This document shows, in pieces, positions 12,074 through 23,868 of a stretch of 64,000 bases of DNA. Where the stretch lies: positions 372,001-436,000 of the forward strand of contig SAUG01000015.1 of the NCBI GenBank assembly GCA_011316305.1. Reading direction: 5' to 3'. The translations under genes were made by a program, and so were the position numbers. Each line of letters begins with the position of its first letter. Within the stretch, counting starts at the first letter, position 1. Under the pieces are notes generated by a model. The model saw only the letters and a list, made by a program, of their open reading frames with translations, did not search any database and was not told the origin of the DNA. The stretch comes from Rusavskia elegans. Taxonomy: Eukaryota; Ascomycota; Lecanoromycetes; Teloschistales; Teloschistaceae.

Positions 12074-14770
12074 GTGTCGTATCTGTACACGCTCCAAGGC
12101 TCGAGGTTAATTCTCTGACAGGCTCATGTGGCGTCTATGCCCACTCTTGAACGAATTCGTGGATCGGTTCAGAAGCAGCTGTTCAAATGGAGATGACTAA
12201 TTATGGTATTAAGCAGTACGATGATCGTGTGATCTGTATGGCAGTCTTTTGCTAAGTCAAGCGAGTGTGGTGTTCATAGCCCGTTGTACTTTGGATGTTG
12301 GGGAAGATAGGATTCAATTATACACCGGTATCTTGATGTGGGATCGAATAATGACTAGAGAGGACCGATATGCACGCCGTCATGAACGAAAGAACGGCAT
12401 ACACCGGAAAGCGAGTGTGATGAGGACAACGAGCGTCAGCGATTAGTGAAAAGCGGTCAAGGAACAGGATGAAGAAGGAGATATAGAAGACCAGGGTACG
12501 AAATCATGGAGCGTCCAGCACAAACGTTATTGTTTACCTCAGCCAAGCCGGGATAGGTGAAGTTGAGGCGAAAGGGAAAGGCTTGAAGAGGTGTCAAAAA
12601 TAGAAAGGATGGAGTATTGAGACATGTTGGCCCTGCGTGGGGAATGGGATGCTCCCGGCCGGGCTCGAGTTGCAGGTTGGGAACAAGGCTAGGTTGTGGT
12701 TCAGGTCTTGTCAGGATGATGAGTGGTCATAACATAGCCTCCCTGGAGGTTACGCCAAGGTTGGTTCGTCGTGTTGCAATTGGACGCTTGGTCCAAGAAG
12801 ATGCTCTGCTTCGGTCGGCAAAGGGAGCACGGCGTGCCGGATGGAGGGAGAGAGGCGAGAAGCAAGCAGCAAGCAGCAGTCCGAGGCGTTCAGTAGGCGA
12901 CAAATGGACGGAGTCTGACGGCCAGAGAAGGTTACTGAGACCAATTGCCAGGCATCGTCAGCATCCCACGGTCCGAGCAAACATGAAGCTCACCCAGCAT
13001 CCGTCAGGGTCTGAAAGGAGCAAGGGGAGGCGGGGCGAAGGGCAGCGTGGTATGGTCGGTGTATGGTAAGGCGCAGCCCCCAGTCGGGTAATTGGCTACC
13101 TGGATTTATTGATAGCCATGGGTCCATCGGTACTTGCTGTAGGAGCCGCGCGAACACATGCCCAAGCGGCCGGATGACGGAGAATTCGCGAGATGGGTTC
13201 AGCTCCAGATCCAGCAGCATGGCCGCGTGCTCTCCGTCATCGACCGCCATGCGTTGAGACCAGACTCCACAGCCTGACTGGCATTTCGCGAGAAGAGGAC
13301 GTTACCTTGGGAAGCAGTAGTAGTAAGGTAGTCAGCGATGCGGGTACTCTTGACTGCTTGCGACTAAGGTGCCTATAAATAAGACAGTCTAGCTCATGCA
13401 AGGTAAGTAAGTATCTTACCTAAGGTACCTTACCCTTGTACCTTCCCCCAATATACTTTACCTTCTGTCTTACTTGTTCCCGACCGACATCATCACCGTC
13501 TACCCTTACTCGCCTTGATCCTTTCGGTCAATAGTTGATGCAGCTCGTATCTTGCTATCATGAATATCTTGTATTCAAAACTATAAAGTATTGCATCTAC
13601 TCAATTCAGAATCCCTGTTGGTCCAATGATCTTGCTAGCATGGCGGAATGCAAGAGGCTGGCTGAAAAGCTGCTAGTTCTGGTTCCTGCTTCCTGCTTCC
13701 TGCAAAGACCATGCAAGAAGTGAGATGGAATAACGTGGCTCCAACGAGGCCAATGATGCGATCCGGCAAGACAATCGATTCCCCGCGCTGACACTGCACT
13801 GCAGGTCGTTGATGCCGAGATTGACCCCAGTGATCGGGTATCGCCAATGATCCGAGAGGACGGCGCGGGACAAAGCGATTGGTTGAGCGTGGGAAGAAAG
13901 AGAAGAGGCTCCTGCAACTATATTAACGAGAACAAGTCTGGTGACGCGAAAGAAAGGTACTACCACTGGCAGTGTTCCATTGTTGCTAGTGCCACCAAGA
14001 ATAGTAGTCGTTGCATTCTGGTGCTCTTCAGTAACTCCCGTCGGTTCTAGACTCATTCAAGCAACCGTATCCTCTTCCGTCATACGCCAGCGACACTCTC
14101 GTCATACCTCAATCATTACCTTACTGTGTTCACTATTTTCCTCGCTACTGACACTCACTTGCCTATGTAACGCCAGCATCGCATAAGCTTAGTGGTCCGC
14201 TGACTGTATTCGGGTTTTCGTCACTTTCCTGACCGCCAGACGCAACGGGAGCGAGCGCCTCACAACGCCAGGCGGCCAAGCCGATTTTCTAGATAGGAGC
14301 ACCTTGCATCAGACGGCGGATGTGTTAAGACGAACAAGCACAAGACCCCTCGTAAAGAGGATCGAGATCGATGCCATTGTCCATCGAAACATCCTCGATC
14401 CCCAAGCTGGACGGAACCGATAGCTTGTACCAACCACTATCAACCCCTTCCCCTATACTAGAGCTCCTGAAAGCTGATGCACCCTTGAGAACGCTAAATC
14501 GCTCGACACACATGTTGCACCACGACCCAACGCCCACGATTCCCGTCGAGAGCATGGAAAGCTCGTCAGAATCATCCGCACCAGAGAATTAATGCAAAGC
14601 TTTTCGACAAACCGAGGCGGCCAATGTACACCCAAAATAGGTACAGAAGAGTAAGCGGCGGATCTCAGCTTTCGCAGAGTGGTCGAGGATAAGGTAGGAT
14701 CAGTGGGCGTACTATGTCGATGCGTGACGCCCTGGCATCATCACCTTCAACGGCAGTCCCTGTTAACGGC
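12074..14770. other. Long intergenic region (2.7 kb) upstream of the transcription factor
   Basis: It lies between the regulator start and the transportin stop. It has normal GC and no recognisable protein. On the minus strand 12990-13250 is a codon-plausible open frame (MAVDDGEHAAMLLDLELN...) with a possible splice site after it. On the plus strand 14371-14592 is a Ser/Pro-rich open frame. I recognise neither and call neither a gene. At 13401-13436 there is a near-palindromic cluster of GGTAAG/CTTACC motifs around TAAGGTACCTTA. The length suits a large regulatory promoter or an unannotated noncoding transcript. Confidence 0.5.
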
Positions 14771-17726
14771 TCATAGGTTAAATTTTTCTCGCAGTTTCTC
14801 GATGTCTCTTTCCGGGAGATGCTGTAAGAATGGCTCGAAATTCGGTATCAAACCCTTGTACCCCACCAAGTTCTGTCAGGTCCGAGGTCAGCTCAGGTGT
14901 TTTTGCAAGTGCATGTCCGAAGCTTACCCGCTGAAAAGACTCTCCTACGTTTCCGCGGTTGTTGAGATTGGAATTCGAATGGCGGGCGAAAGCCGCACTC
15001 GCCTTGAAGTAGTCAAGTAAACAGGCTTCCATTGCCTGAGGATTCCTTTCCACTGTGCGATTGAAGCCAAGGAAAGCGTGTGCCCTTTCCTCTGTATATT
15101 CGACCGGTCCGATGATGAGAAGAAATGACCTGCCAAACTCCCCGAGGTGCGGCGCCAAGCTTTGGGAGCAGTGCACACCGAGCCTGCCCAATGCAATGAC
15201 GGCGTTCTCGTTGACAGATGTGGGGACTTCCGGATTGTTTATTATTCCCAGCAGCCGTTGGTATATCTGCTCCACATACGGTCTTATCTCGGCATGCTCG
15301 TTCATCGCAATCTCTCCACAGGACCAGCATGCGTTGTTGATCACGCTGAATCCTTGTTCGGTGTCCTCATCTCGAAGGTTATCAAGGTCTAGCTGCTGAA
15401 TAAGGACAGGTATTAGAGCGGGTAAGAAAGGCTGAAGCTGATTGAAAATGTTCACAGCACAATCCCCAAGTAGAGCGTACGACGACTGGCGTACATCGTT
15501 ACTCGGGTCCTCCATGCAGAACAGAAGCAAGTCAAAGAACCGCGGTTGAGATGTCTCAACGAGCTCGCTGGCTTTGCGATTGTCGAGCGCCTGAATAATG
15601 GCGCTCAAAAGATCAAGACTCGTGACCAGGAAATCCTTGCTGGGTTTGTCAAGGGCTGCATTTTTGATAGACCTGACGTATTCTTCCAGGCTTTGATGGA
15701 TTATCCGGATACAACGTGCGAACACAGGGATAGCAAAGGGTGCGAAAGCATCCCCAAGTGCGGTAGCCACATAGGACAGGCACTCGAGCAATGGAAAGAT
15801 TTCCTGAGACTGATCCGACACCTTACTCCATCGTTGGATAATGGCTGGCATCAGCGTATCAATCAGCTCCTGCTGTGCCAACGCAGGACCAACGTGTTCG
15901 GCAAGCGTTTGGACGCAATCGTAGAGGATGAACATGTTGCGATCTTTGTACTGGCCAAAGCACTGAACGAACTGCCGTATGATGGGTCCACAGTACGGCG
16001 TCAGACCCTTGGTCGCTTTCTCCTCTAGGTTTGCGAACGCTGATGCTGCAGCTTCTTGCACTCGCTTATTACTGTCAAGCATTTTATTAAGTATCCCCTC
16101 CATCATTGGCTCGAAGTATCGTTTCCTGTCGCTGGGATCCTGAAGATGTGAAGCCCATGACGAGTAGCGTCCCAATGCCCAGCACGTTATAAGGCGCACG
16201 ACGGGCTCCGGGTCGTTCAGTAATGACAGCAGATATGGTACCAGATCTGGCAGGTGAGGAGTGACAGCTTCCATACACCCATCAGCCACCGCTCCGATTG
16301 CCAGTACTGCTGCCTCGCGGTTGGTCCACTCCTGATGACGAAGATTCTCGGTCAAGTATGGTAACGTTACCGCAAAGACTGCTCCATGGAAATGCGAGGC
16401 CAAGACATCCAAAGCCGCAGCTGAACACTTTCGGAGATTCCAACGATCCTCCAAGTTCCCAGCGTTTCCATCGTCACTCTCCTCGATCTCGCCCTCGCTG
16501 AGGTCATCACCGGTGACAATATTACCTGACGTAGGGCTCTGTTCCGCCTCGCCATTCGTGCCAGCATGACCGTTGGTGGCCAACCTAGGGGTTTTCGTTG
16601 TAGCAAATTGTGGTTTTAGATCCTCCGGTCGATCCTCCTGATCAGCATCGTCTGCATCTCCTTCGAAGCGAAGGATATCCTCCTCGTCGTAGACCATGCT
16701 TTCAAGAAGTACCGGTACGATCTGGCCCAAATATGGGCCCAATGATGGACACAAACGTTCATTCTCTCCAACGCATAGCCAGAATTCAGCCGCATCCAAT
16801 GCCAAGTCAGGGTCGTCTGTGTTCCTCTGCTGGAGCACAAAATAATCCACCAGACCACCCATGTGGGGCTTGACTTTGTCCGGTCTAATATCTACGAGCT
16901 GAGTGAAAGAGCGGCAGACATTGCGGCGTACAGAATTGCTTGGGTCGTTGGCCAAATGAAATAGCCTTGCCATAATAGCGTCGAGTGAGGCCAATACGGA
17001 CTGCGATGTCTCAGGGATGAAAGTGTTGATACTTGCCAAGGCGAATGCACGGACTTTGGGATTTGGACTCGAAGTGATGTCGAGAAGTTTTGGTATAATG
17101 ACCGATAGCGGTCTTTGGCCATGGTAGTCCTTGTCCAAGCTTTCCTTGTTGTCTTCGCATACTTTAGCCATCGCGCTCATTGCCCCTTCTTGCGTTTGAG
17201 GTGATATGTTGCCTGTCTCATTGCCAGCCAAGGTGATCAGTTCAGGGAGTAATTGGGGCCACCCCAAGATGCCTCCCTTTTGTACGATTTCCGATATCAC
17301 ACTCCCCGCAAAGCTTCTGATCTGTGACGTAGGATCTTGCAGGGCCGACAGAGCCAACGAACGGATGTAGACAAGATCTGGCTGCGGATATGCTTTACCG
17401 AAAGCCTTGATGGTGTTTTTTAGGTTAATCGCCGCGGAACTGCGGACAAGTATACTGTCCGAAGAGCTCAAACTTAGGTCTTGAAATATTGGTCCGTTGG
17501 ATAGAATGTAGGCCAGGTAATTTGCAGTTGCTGGAGATGACTTGGCTTGTCCAAGCATCTGCGGGAGGTAGAACATCAGCTTGGAGGAAATTGAGTGATA
17601 ATTGAGCGGCTTTTAGATGCATACCATTGTCGCATACCTCTGTGCATTTTGATCATGACCGCTCAAAGCGTCCTTCAGGTAGCCCACCAACTCCTGTAGC
17701 GGCTGTCTCTCTGGTTGCCAGGCCAT
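14771..17726 (-). CDS. kap104: Transportin (importin subunit beta-2, karyopherin Kap104)
   Basis: This HEAT-repeat karyopherin imports PY-NLS cargoes such as hnRNP-like RNA-binding proteins and is unloaded by RanGTP. The model has three exons: 17625-17726 (34 codons), 14928-17558 (877 codons) and 14771-14872 (33 codons plus stop), all phase 0, giving 944 aa. The start yields MAWQPERQPLQELVGYLKDA, the family N-terminus. The long acidic insertion characteristic of the H8 loop is present around residues 305-385 (YDEEDILRFEGDADD, later DDLSEGEIEESDDG). It is followed by the highly conserved NLRKCSAAALDVLA and LRHQEWTNREAAVLAIGAV blocks. The C-terminus GYKGLIPNFEPFLQHLP needs the last short exon; reading through the intron gives an unrelated tail. 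The acidic loop and the tail distinguish it from Kap123/importin-4. It is essential-type housekeeping in most fungi. Confidence 0.95.
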
Positions 17727-18756
17727 GTTGACGGCCGATTACCGCTTCAGAGGCGTCCTGGTCGCTGCGACTTCACCTGTACGCGATCCTGCCGAAATGT
17801 ACGCTGAATACAGGCATTTGTTTGTAGACCAGTAGATGAAGATTTCTCTGTCTGGCCAGACCATCGATAAGATCGGACTTCGCGAGAGCTGGAGAGTATC
17901 TTGGATAGAAGGTTGATTCCTATTCTTTCGGGAGCGAAACGATGGACCAGACCTAGGAGCCCATCAATAGGGTCCAAAGCCCAATCTCTTTTCGAGAAGC
18001 TCTTTCCGGCTTACGGTCGATACAAACCTTGCATGGTGAATGACAGTGACGTGACGTTCGGATGTACCTTACCTGAGCTAAACGCAGTCTTGATGAATTG
18101 TTTTAGTTTGAGGGAAAAAAAATGCTTGCGGAGATTTTGTCACAAACGACGTGATTCGACTTCACCAAAATAAATATAGCGGGACAATTCAAAGGTGTGG
18201 ATGGAATTGTATTAAAATGTGGATACTGATCAAGTGATTAGCCGCGGCCAGTGTGCCACATTCTATTCGGTTTTATATGCACTCGAGTGAGTAGAAAATA
18301 TAAGCGACTGCGGGCACCCTGGCAAGGCAATCGATTGCCGGACTTGCAATCTATCTTCAAGTCATCAAAGTTGCAAGAATGCGGTGGATGGAACCTATAA
18401 CATTGCTATTACATGATTGCACGATTGGGTACGGTGGTCTTCTAGTTCACACGGCAGCCTTCATCATTCATGAGCTTTACCCTGCTCGGAGAATATCCAT
18501 CGCTTCCGAACCACATTCATGCCCATCAACCAGGATAACATTCGATATAACAAGTTGCAAGGACGTAGCCTAGCCCGTCCCGGGAGTGTGCCCCGGCTCC
18601 AATCATATCCTGATGGGCCAGAGCTGGATGGCGAAGAAATGCCCCGGATTGTGTATGTTGGTTGTATCGAGCCAACGAGTGACACCCGCGACGTTGACTG
18701 TGAACGAAGCTCACGATTGGTGTCAATTGTCCAGGGTATAGTCGTCATGGTTGCAG
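17727..18756. other. Intergenic: transportin promoter and 3' region of DUF5672 gene A
   Basis: About 1.03 kb lies between the transportin start and the downstream end of DUF5672 gene A, both on the minus strand. There are several short open frames on both strands, but none has family resemblance or a plausible splice pattern. No RNA gene is recognised. Confidence 0.55.
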
Positions 18757-19809
18757 CTAGGTTTGACAACGTTGTCTCTCCAATTTCATCTCATGGATAA
18801 TCTTGACCTCCGGGCAATAAGCATATATCTTTTTCCTCTGTGCCTGATCTCCCCAGACGCTGTCGGGTAGGATGTGGTCTAGTCGGTAACCCATTGGCTT
18901 ATCATGCCATATGTTTTCAACGCTGAATTCTGCCTCTTTGCTACCTGGTGCCATCTTAGCATCCGGCAGCAGCCCCATGCGCATCGAAAGCCACCGGTCT
19001 GCGGGGTCGGAATCGTGTAGCCGGGTTTGAAATCGCAGCACTTGTTTCACGGCGGACACCCGACGGAGCGAAAGGGCGCCGTTACCGCCAAACCGATCAT
19101 CGAGGCTCCTATTTAACACGGTGATAAGCAACCGACCGATGCAAGTGGCGCTCATAAGATACCTCAGAGTAACGGAGACAAGGGGATGACTGACCATGGC
19201 GCACCAACCCAATCGTATTCCAGCCAGTCGTTAAGACTCTGGTTGGACTGGGCGCAAAGGATGGTATCCGATCGGAATAGGAGGAACCACTCCGCAGGAT
19301 CGACGACTTCTTCGTAAAACCGCATATGCGTTAACATCCGGTGCATACCTTCGTTGTTACTTGCATCGAAGCCGGCAGGCACCTCTCTCAGTACCAATTT
19401 CCCACTTTTTTGATAGTCTCTGATGGGTATACTCTTTTTGACGCGCTCTAGGCTCTCTTTCGAGCCCATATAGACAAATCTCCACTCGAAAGGGACCACT
19501 GCAATCATATGCAGGAGCAAAGCGGTCAAGTGACCGAACGGGTGCACTTCTACCAGCATGGCCAGCTTGCGGTCCTCAAAATCGGTCTTGCCGGGGTGGA
19601 AATTGGTTTTGATGGTTGGCAGATTGAATGTGGTAACAAGGAAGCCACGAATCGAAGGACCGAAGAAAGCTAGAAACCAGCTTTTGATGTATTAGCGTGA
19701 TGTGAGCGAACGTAAGTCCCTGTCGTTGTAGAACATACACCAATGCCAGGGATGCTGGGACGAGCACGCCCCACCGCCGATAACGTTCGGGAAAAGCCTT
19801 TGCCAACAT
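18757..19809 (-). CDS. DUF5672 single-pass membrane protein A, candidate glycosyltransferase
   Basis: The model has three exons: 19739-19809, 19195-19680 and 18757-19108. Introns carry a GTATGT donor with a GCTAAT branch site, and a GTCAGT donor; the product is 302 aa. Residues about 14-42 are a hydrophobic anchor after a short basic N-terminus, a type II layout as in Golgi glycosyltransferases. The lumenal part carries the DUF5672 signature: FLLFRSD-TILC around Asp162, SLNDWLEYDWVGAPW at 172-186, then FGGNGALSLR, EFSVEN and PMGYRL. It is paralogous to the gene at 25337-26489. It sits 238 bp from the dehydratase, within the UDP-rhamnose genes. A transferase role, probably for rhamnose, is inferred from context and the SD/DS-type metal-site-like motif, not proven. 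Confidence is for the gene and family. Confidence 0.82.
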
Positions 19810-20047
19810 TGCTGGTGACGATCAAACGGTCCAACTGAAGACAAAGAGCGATTAGGGGGTATCCTGAATGGTCATATCGAAGCAGAGGTAAAGACACGTT
19901 GTAACAGTGTCACCTCCAGCTAAAAGGCTCCGGGCAGTTAGGCTGACACCGCTTAGTGCCCGTTACAGTGCTAGCGTGTTTCGATGCTAAAGATAGATTC
20001 CTCTACTCTATCATAAACCAATCCCTCGCCTTCCGCTCTCTTCTGCA
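19810..20047. promoter_or_regulatory. Promoter region of DUF5672 gene A
   Basis: A short 238-bp spacer separates the dehydratase stop (20048) from the DUF5672-A start (19809), so the promoter and 5' leader must fit here or overlap the dehydratase 3' end. The tight spacing fits a co-regulated cluster. No specific operator is recognised. Confidence 0.45.
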
Positions 20048-21563
20048 TTAAACATCAGCCTTTGATATCTCACCATTCAAGTGCGCAGGCTTCGCTGCGT
20101 TATCCGAGGCCTTGTGGACCCCGTTTACTGAAGTTGGCTGGGGTCCCCGCATAGCTTCCCGTTCCTCCCTCAAAGCCAAGTGGACATTCCCGCGCATTTT
20201 GTGCTCGGGAACAAGCGGCGGTGATTTGATCTCCGGGAACGTCCCAAGGATGTTATCGATATTGCCCCACCATTGCTCTCCATACTTTCGATACCAGTCC
20301 ACGGTGGTCTTGAGGCCCTGGGCGAAGGGGGTTTTCTGCTGCCAGCCCAAGTCACAGAGTTTCTGTCCATTGACCGCGTAGCGGCGATCATTAAAGGGCC
20401 GGTCCTGGGAATGAGATATCCAATCGTCGGATTCCGAGAGCCCAAATTCCTTCAAGAGTTTCGAGCAGAGAGTCAAGTTCGATATTTCATCCGCCGAGCC
20501 AATGTTGTAGATCTGACCAATGAGCCCCTTGTGAAGGATGGTGTCGAAGGCATCAGCAGCATCGCCAGCGAAGAGATAACGGCGCGTATGCTTCCCATCC
20601 CCGTGGAGTACAACCTTCTGCCCTCGTTGGAGAAGACACGAGAATTTTGGGATGACCTCTATGACTGTGTCAGCGGCAAGCCATAAACCCGGGTCTTTTC
20701 TGATAAATCTGTAGAATGACATGTTGGGACGGAAGCCTACTTTCTGGGTACTGGTGCGGGCCGTAGACATTGTTGCTTCGTGCTATCATCACAGGCAGTT
20801 TGAAGCTCTTCCAGTACGCATTCACCAGCATCTCGGCGGCGGCCTTGCTGGCGGCATACGGGTTGGTCGGCGCGAGGATACTGGACTCCATGAGGTCTTC
20901 GCTGTCCTCATCGACTTCACCATACACTTCGTCGGTCGAGATGTGGACGAAGCGCCGAATCTGAGCGGCTTTAGCACACTCCAGCATAACGTGGGTGCCG
21001 TAAACGTTGGTGGCCGTGAAGCCATAGGAGTTGCCAAAACTCAAATCGACATGCGACTGCGCAGCGAAGTGGAAGATGGTGTCAACCTTGTGTTGTTCGA
21101 GACATGCGGTGACATCGGCAGGGCTCGACACGTCTCCTTGGAAGAAGGTGAAGTTTGGCTGAGGGTCGAGAATATGATGGTTGTTCAAAGTTGCACAATA
21201 GTCCAGCTTGTCGAAACAGATGACGCGGTACTGAGGATAGGTCAGAACAAGATGGCGGACCAACCACGACCCACTGTTCGTCTCGATCGTTAGCAAGGGT
21301 GTAATTCGGTGAGACCCGGGTGGAGGTCTCTTACATGAATCCAGCACCGCCGGTGATCATGATAGTGCCCACATCGGGCAGAGGGTCGAATGTTGTGGTG
21401 CCTTTCAGTATCGGCGCGTCTTTCCAGATGTCGGCGATATCCAGAGATTTTGGTTTTGGTTGATGTACGCCGTCAGGCTTAGATTCTGCAAGCGCGATTA
21501 AAAACGCCCAAGTCGAGGAGGGTATGAGGAGTGAAGCCCACCTCCAGCTTCGGTAGGAGCCAT
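20048..21563 (-). CDS. UDP-glucose 4,6-dehydratase (first step of UDP-L-rhamnose synthesis)
   Basis: This extended short-chain dehydrogenase/reductase should convert UDP-glucose to UDP-4-keto-6-deoxyglucose with bound NAD+ in the cytosol. The model has four exons: 21542-21563, 21335-21485, 20741-21273 and 20048-20658, giving 438 aa. The Rossmann glycine motif GGAGFIG (53-59) is rebuilt by splicing. The dehydratase triad Thr171-Asp172-Glu173 lies in ISTDEVYGEV and the catalytic pair is Tyr197/Lys201 (NPYAASK). QYPEKVIPKF is restored across the last intron. About 45 extra N-terminal and about 60 C-terminal residues flank the RmlB-like core, as in fungal proteins. dTDP-glucose is an alternative substrate, but the plant-type epimerase/reductase two genes away argues for UDP-glucose. 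Confidence 0.92.
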
Positions 21564-22187
21564 GCTGGCTTCGATCGGGTAATCAACGATACCAATAGAA
21601 TAAGCTACTTCCTGATCGTAGAAGCTTGAGCAGTTAACCAAGATTCATGCAATTGAGTGAGGTCAGATGTGAATTAACATTTGTTGACATGCACAAGGCT
21701 ACCTTAATGTAAGCTGAGATGACAAGTTGCTTGATGTGCCCATCCGTAAGGTAGATATTACAGTACCACCGGGTAGCCTCGCTATATGCCTTACTGGGTA
21801 CGGTCGACCCCTGGATTGTCAGCAAGGGGCGGAATGCTCAAGCGGGACGTTGACGAGCCAATGATATGCTCTTACCCATAGCTGTAAGTTTAGCCGAGTG
21901 TTACGTGTCAAGACTGAATTATTGGAGGGGGATCGGTACGGACGACGCAACACCGCATTTCGAGTGCTACCAATGGACACATCCAAATCCATGGGCTGTG
22001 CTGGTCAAATCGAGGCAAAGGCGTGAATAATAATACCGTCGTTTCCGAAGCGGACACGTTACCCCCAAACCCTTACTTCTGCCCTCGATATTGTTAATTA
22101 TTCGTCCTTTCCCCATCACACTCTTTAGACACCATTGTCGCACTTTCCTTGCTCTTTACACATCAGTATTGACCGGCCGACGCAACC
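21564..22187. promoter_or_regulatory. Divergent promoter between dehydratase and nucleotide-sugar transporter
   Basis: These 624 bp separate the dehydratase start (minus strand) from the transporter start (plus strand), so both promoters lie here. A pyrimidine-rich leader (about 22105-22165) precedes the transporter ATG, which has a good context (CAACCATGG). CCAAT occurs near 21858. A shared control region would let both genes respond together; no binding site for a named regulator is claimed. Confidence 0.6.
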
Positions 22188-23521
22188 ATGGCAGGGTCCA
22201 AAGCTGATGCCGATGCCGAGAAAAATCGCTTGCTTCAAGAAGAGGATGATGAAGGCAGCAGCTCCGAGCTTTCCGGAGGAAGGACCGCTGTTGGGAGTCC
22301 CACCAACCGCCTAGCATCCCTTGATATCGAAGGTCTCAACGACCTCGATGTCGAGAAAGAGGCCGCGAGCACCCAGGAACGACCTCAAAAGAATGGCGCC
22401 AAATTGGTCGCCTGGATTACCATCAACACACTGGCGACGATAGGCATCGTTCGTTTCCCCTTGCTTCTACCATATCGCAGCACCTCCTGGTTACCGACCA
22501 TTGCTTGCGACCTCCCTGTTGACCGCTGACTCGCTGACCCCTTTTGCGTCGTCGTAGATATTCACCAACAAAGCCATCTTTTCCGACCCAGCCTTTCAAC
22601 GATGTCAAGTCTCATTCGCATCCTTTCACTTCTTCGTGACGGCCCTGACCCTGTTTGTTCTCTCGAGACCTCGATTAGCCATGTTTACTCCGGAGCCTGT
22701 TCGCATCAAAACCCTGCTCCCACTTGCCGTCGCCATGTCCTTGAACGTCATCTTACCCAACGCGTCACTGCAGTTCTCCTCCGTCACCTTCTATCAGCTC
22801 GCGCGGATCCTTCTCACCCCGACGGTAGCCATGATCAATTACATCTTCTATAGTACTACAATACCTCGTGGCGCCGTTTATGCCTTGGTTCCCGCTTGTG
22901 TTGGTGTTGGGATTGTGTCGTACTACGACTCCAAGGCTCCCACCAGCCCCAAGGTGACATCGACAAGTTTCGTTGGGGTCATATTCGCCTTTGCCGGAGT
23001 GCTTGCGAGCTCGCTCTATACGGTCTGGGTGTCGTCATATCAAAAATCACTCAAGATCAACAGCATGCAGTTGCTATACAACCAAGCTCCGGTCGGCGCG
23101 GTACTTCTACTATATATCGTACCGTGGACCGACAACTTTTGGACGGTGAATCATGCATCTATGAGCAAGTGGATGCTGATCCTGCTGGTACGCCGAAGAG
23201 TCCGCTCACTGCTTGCCAACCTGTACTAATTGCAAACTCGACAGAGTGGTGTCTTCGCCATGTTGATCAATCTATCTCAGTTCTTCATCATCGGTGGCGC
23301 CGGCCCGGTCAGCAGCACTGTTGTGGGACATTTGAAAACCTGTGCAATCGTGACACTAGGATGGATATCCAGTGGACGCAGCGTTGGTGACAAAAGCATC
23401 TTTGGTATCCTCTTGGCAATCGCAGGCATCGTTGCGTAGGTCGCAGTCATTCGTGCCCCATACCAGTTTCTAACATGTTGTCAGGTATTCCGCTGTCATG
23501 ATCTCGCGAAAACCATCGTAA
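22188..23521 (+). CDS. Nucleotide-sugar transporter, TPT/SLC35 family
   Basis: This is a multi-spanning Golgi antiporter of the drug/metabolite superfamily, expected to import a nucleotide sugar in exchange for a nucleoside monophosphate. The model has four exons: 22188-22448, 22558-23187, 23245-23435 and 23485-23521, giving 372 aa. The first donor is an unusual GTTCGT but keeps the phase and gives IFTNKAIFSDPAF. The first ~65 residues are hydrophilic, acidic and cytosolic; roughly ten hydrophobic segments follow. Family motifs include NASLQFSSVTFYQL, LLYNQAP and STVVGHLKTCAIVTLGW. It ends in a short basic tail (ISRKPS). It is closest in style to SLC35E3/NST-KT proteins, the group containing plant UDP-Rha/UDP-Gal carriers. 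Its position between the two UDP-rhamnose enzymes suggests UDP-rhamnose as substrate; that is inference. Confidence 0.9.
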
Positions 23522-23868
23522 AGGGGAATCAAGGTCTTCGCAAGTTCACATTAGGAGGTGGGAATCTTCCCAGTCTGGTGCTATAGCGCTCGAAGTTATG
23601 GATCGAAAGGCTACGGACTATGACCTATGTTGAATTAGTGTGCGATTTTATAGAGCAGGCTTCATCTGGAGATCCATATCACTGTGTAACTTAAGCTCGG
23701 GGCGAAGACTCATGATGAATGTCATAAGATCGGGTCTTTCAAGGCTTCTGGACCGGCCAGACTCAGACGCATTCAACGTCCATGGGCAGTTGGAACGGGT
23801 TGTTCTATATCTCTAAGTAACAGTGTTCTTTCAACACCTAAAGACCCAGAAGTTCTAAGCTGTTACCA
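23522..23868. other. Convergent 3' region between transporter and epimerase/reductase
   Basis: A 347-bp spacer lies between two facing stop codons. It should contain both 3' UTRs and polyadenylation signals. No other feature is seen. Confidence 0.5.

Noticed and set aside
12617..13069. 150-codon plus-strand open frame upstream of the regulator
   Set aside because: Its Arg/Gly/Ser-rich composition looks like GC-driven chance; no domain, no splice context, and it lies in the regulator's promoter.
14371..14592. Ser/Pro/Thr-rich 73-codon frame just downstream of transportin
   Set aside because: Low complexity, no recognisable family, and it overlaps the expected transportin 3' UTR on the other strand.
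14778..17576. Transportin as one uninterrupted 932-codon frame
   Set aside because: That reading starts inside the first intron and runs into the last one. The spliced three-exon model gives the family's N- and C-termini.
14771..17726. Kap123/importin-4 identity for this karyopherin
   Set aside because: The acidic H8 loop and the GYKGLIPNF-type tail are transportin features; sequence blocks follow Kap104/TNPO1.
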